Positions 63,042 through 64,000 of a DNA stretch of 64,000 nt are shown here, piece after piece. The DNA is from Deltaproteobacteria bacterium (GTDB lineage Bacteria; Desulfobacterota; Binatia; UBA9968; JAJDTQ01). The stretch covers positions 1-64,000 of the forward strand of contig JAPOPM010000081.1 of the NCBI GenBank assembly GCA_026712905.1. The letters run 5' to 3'. Every line of letters starts with the position of its first letter. The first letter of the stretch is position 1. The translations under genes were made by a program, and so were the position numbers. The notes beneath the pieces are model-generated. The model had not been told where the DNA came from and did no database searches. It worked only from the letters and a program-made list of their open reading frames with translations.

Positions 63042-64000
63042 CTATGCTCCGGTCCCCGTACCCGCCATCATGGCTCCGGGCTCCTTTTCCAGATCGATGG
63101 CGGCATCGAGCCGGAAGAACTCGATGGCGTTGCCCGCCAGCATGGCGTAACGATCCTCTTCGCTCACATCGACGAACGTCTCGTTGATGACGTCCTGGGA
63201 GTGCGGCCAGTTGCCGGTGGCGTGGGCGAAGTCGCTGCCCCACAACAGGATGTTCACGCCGATCTCCTCGCGGCACTTGACGCCCCACGGGTCGCGCATG
63301 AAACCCCACAGGCAGTTGTCGCGCAGGTACTCGCTGGGGCGCCGGGCGGTGGGCTTGATCCCGTAGTCGCGTTCGCCCCAGTAGCGGTTGCGTTCGTAGT
63401 TGTCGTCGATCTGGTCGAAGCTGTACGGCAGCCAGCCGCACTGGCTCTCGGCCCAGTAGACCCGCAGGTCCGGCAGGCGGTCGAAGACCCCGGCCATGGC
63501 CATCTGCAGCGGCGCGATGGGCTGCTCGCCGGCGAAGCGGAACAGCAGCGTCACCGGGTCGCGCTCGGACTTGGCCGCGCCGATGCCGGGGTAGAGGAAG
63601 ACCGGCCCCTTGTTGCCGAGCCGGGTGGTGCCGCCGAAGGTGTGCGAGGCGATGGGCATCTTCAGGTCCACGGCCGCGTCCCAGAAACGGTCGTCCTCGG
63701 GGGTGACGTAGGAGTGGCCGGCGGGAAAGCGATGGAGGTTGACGCCCTTGAGACCGGCCTTGGCGCAGTACTCCATCTCCGCCACGGCGTCGTCCACGCC
63801 CGTGTCCGGGAGGACCCCCATGGCGATGATCCGGTTGGGACTGTAGGCGCAGTACTCCTCGGCCAGCCACTCGTTGTAGGCGCGGATCACCGCCAGGTAG
63901 GCCTCGTCGTCGGAGATGCCGCGCCAGAACATGGGATAGGAGCCGTGGGTGAACAGCACCTCGGCGTCGACCCCGTCCTGGTCCTGCTCCCAAAGCCGCT
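63042..64000 (-). CDS. ACMSD-type amidohydrolase family protein (5' end beyond window)
   Basis: The visible part reads QDQDGVDAEVLFTHGSYPMFWRGISDDEAYLAVIRAYNEWLAEEYCAYSPNRIIAMGVLP and continues through the barrel to ILLWGSDFAHATGNWPHSQDVINETFVDVSEEDRYAMLAGNAIEFFRLDAA. The N-terminal D-x-H motif lies upstream of the window. It is the fourth such paralogue in the window and is closest in wording to the protein at 53,329 (both with LLWGSDF/WSTDFPH ends). Substrate unknown. Confidence 0.85.
   Translation of the reverse strand, partial: RLWEQDQDGVDAEVLFTHGSYPMFWRGISDDEAYLAVIRAYNEWLAEEYCAYSPNRIIAMGVLPDTGVDDAVAEMEYCAKAGLKGVNLHRFPAGHSYVTPEDDRFWDAAVDLKMPIASHTFGGTTRLGNKGPVFLYPGIGAAKSERDPVTLLFRFAGEQPIAPLQMAMAGVFDRLPDLRVYWAESQCGWLPYSFDQIDDNYERNRYWGERDYGIKPTARRPSEYLRDNCLWGFMRDPWGVKCREEIGVNILLWGSDFAHATGNWPHSQDVINETFVDVSEEDRYAMLAGNAIEFFRLDAAIDLEKEPGAMMAGTGTGA

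Overview
The window is high-GC DNA, about two thirds G+C by eye, from a Gram-negative bacterium. An MlaA homologue, a lipobox lipoprotein, Sec-type periplasmic binding proteins and FbpB-type permeases all imply an outer membrane and periplasm. The gene set is typical of uncultured soil or marine lineages around the former Deltaproteobacteria, Tectomicrobia and Rokubacteria: many ACMSD-type amidohydrolases, N-methylhydantoinase pairs, orphan solute-binding proteins, VOC and cupin oxygenases, a bacterial deoxyhypusine-synthase homologue and an F420-type oxidoreductase. This taxonomic guess is weak because the window holds no rRNA.

Layout. 1-2,000 is a scar zone: the end of a response regulator, an IS5-family remnant, a broken tyrosine integrase, and a 63-bp piece of a hydantoinase A start that matches the intact gene at 29,990. 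2,331-10,425 is housekeeping and metabolism: an epimerase, 3-hydroxyanthranilate dioxygenase, coaBC, mlaA, a deoxyhypusine-synthase-like gene and two moeA genes, the second fused to a binding-protein-like domain. A tRNA-Leu(UAA) follows. 10,858-12,354 encodes a secreted metzincin-like protein.

12,579-15,229 is the most notable locus. It encodes a homologue of glycine reductase GrdB in which an in-frame UGA (13,632-13,634) reads as selenocysteine and is followed by a bSECIS-like hairpin. An ATGA-coupled GrdE-like gene follows, but the cysteine that becomes the pyruvoyl group in clostridial GrdE is a threonine. No other reductase component is present.

15,595-25,727 holds VOC proteins, an oxidoreductase, a lower-GC two-gene nuclease-like/PIN module (16,102-17,165), an amidohydrolase, a nucleoside transporter, an alpha/beta hydrolase and lipA. 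25,762-29,990 is a hyuAB pair. 30,000-33,600 is a low-GC accessory patch with a HEPN-like protein, a broken ComEC-like metallo-beta-lactamase gene and a HigBA module whose toxin is frameshifted. 33,700-38,419 is an unusual tightly packed operon: Fe-alcohol dehydrogenase, a second metzincin-like lipoprotein, and a molybdopterin oxidoreductase. 38,594-64,000 is mostly catabolic and transport genes: TTT, FbpA-type and NMT1-like binding proteins, an M20 peptidase, amidohydrolases, a GMC oxidoreductase, a DapA-like aldolase with a gentisate-dioxygenase-like cupin, an LLM flavoprotein and an ABC permease with its binding protein. msrB, ettA and a vapBC pair lie among them.

Intergenic gaps repeatedly carry a palindromic repeat family. 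Its core is ATTCCC-N8-GGGAAT, and many copies are enclosed by inverted CAGGCTGTGTCAAAAC-type ends. One copy contains a perfect 46-bp inverted repeat. Many loci therefore look like sites of past insertion and deletion.
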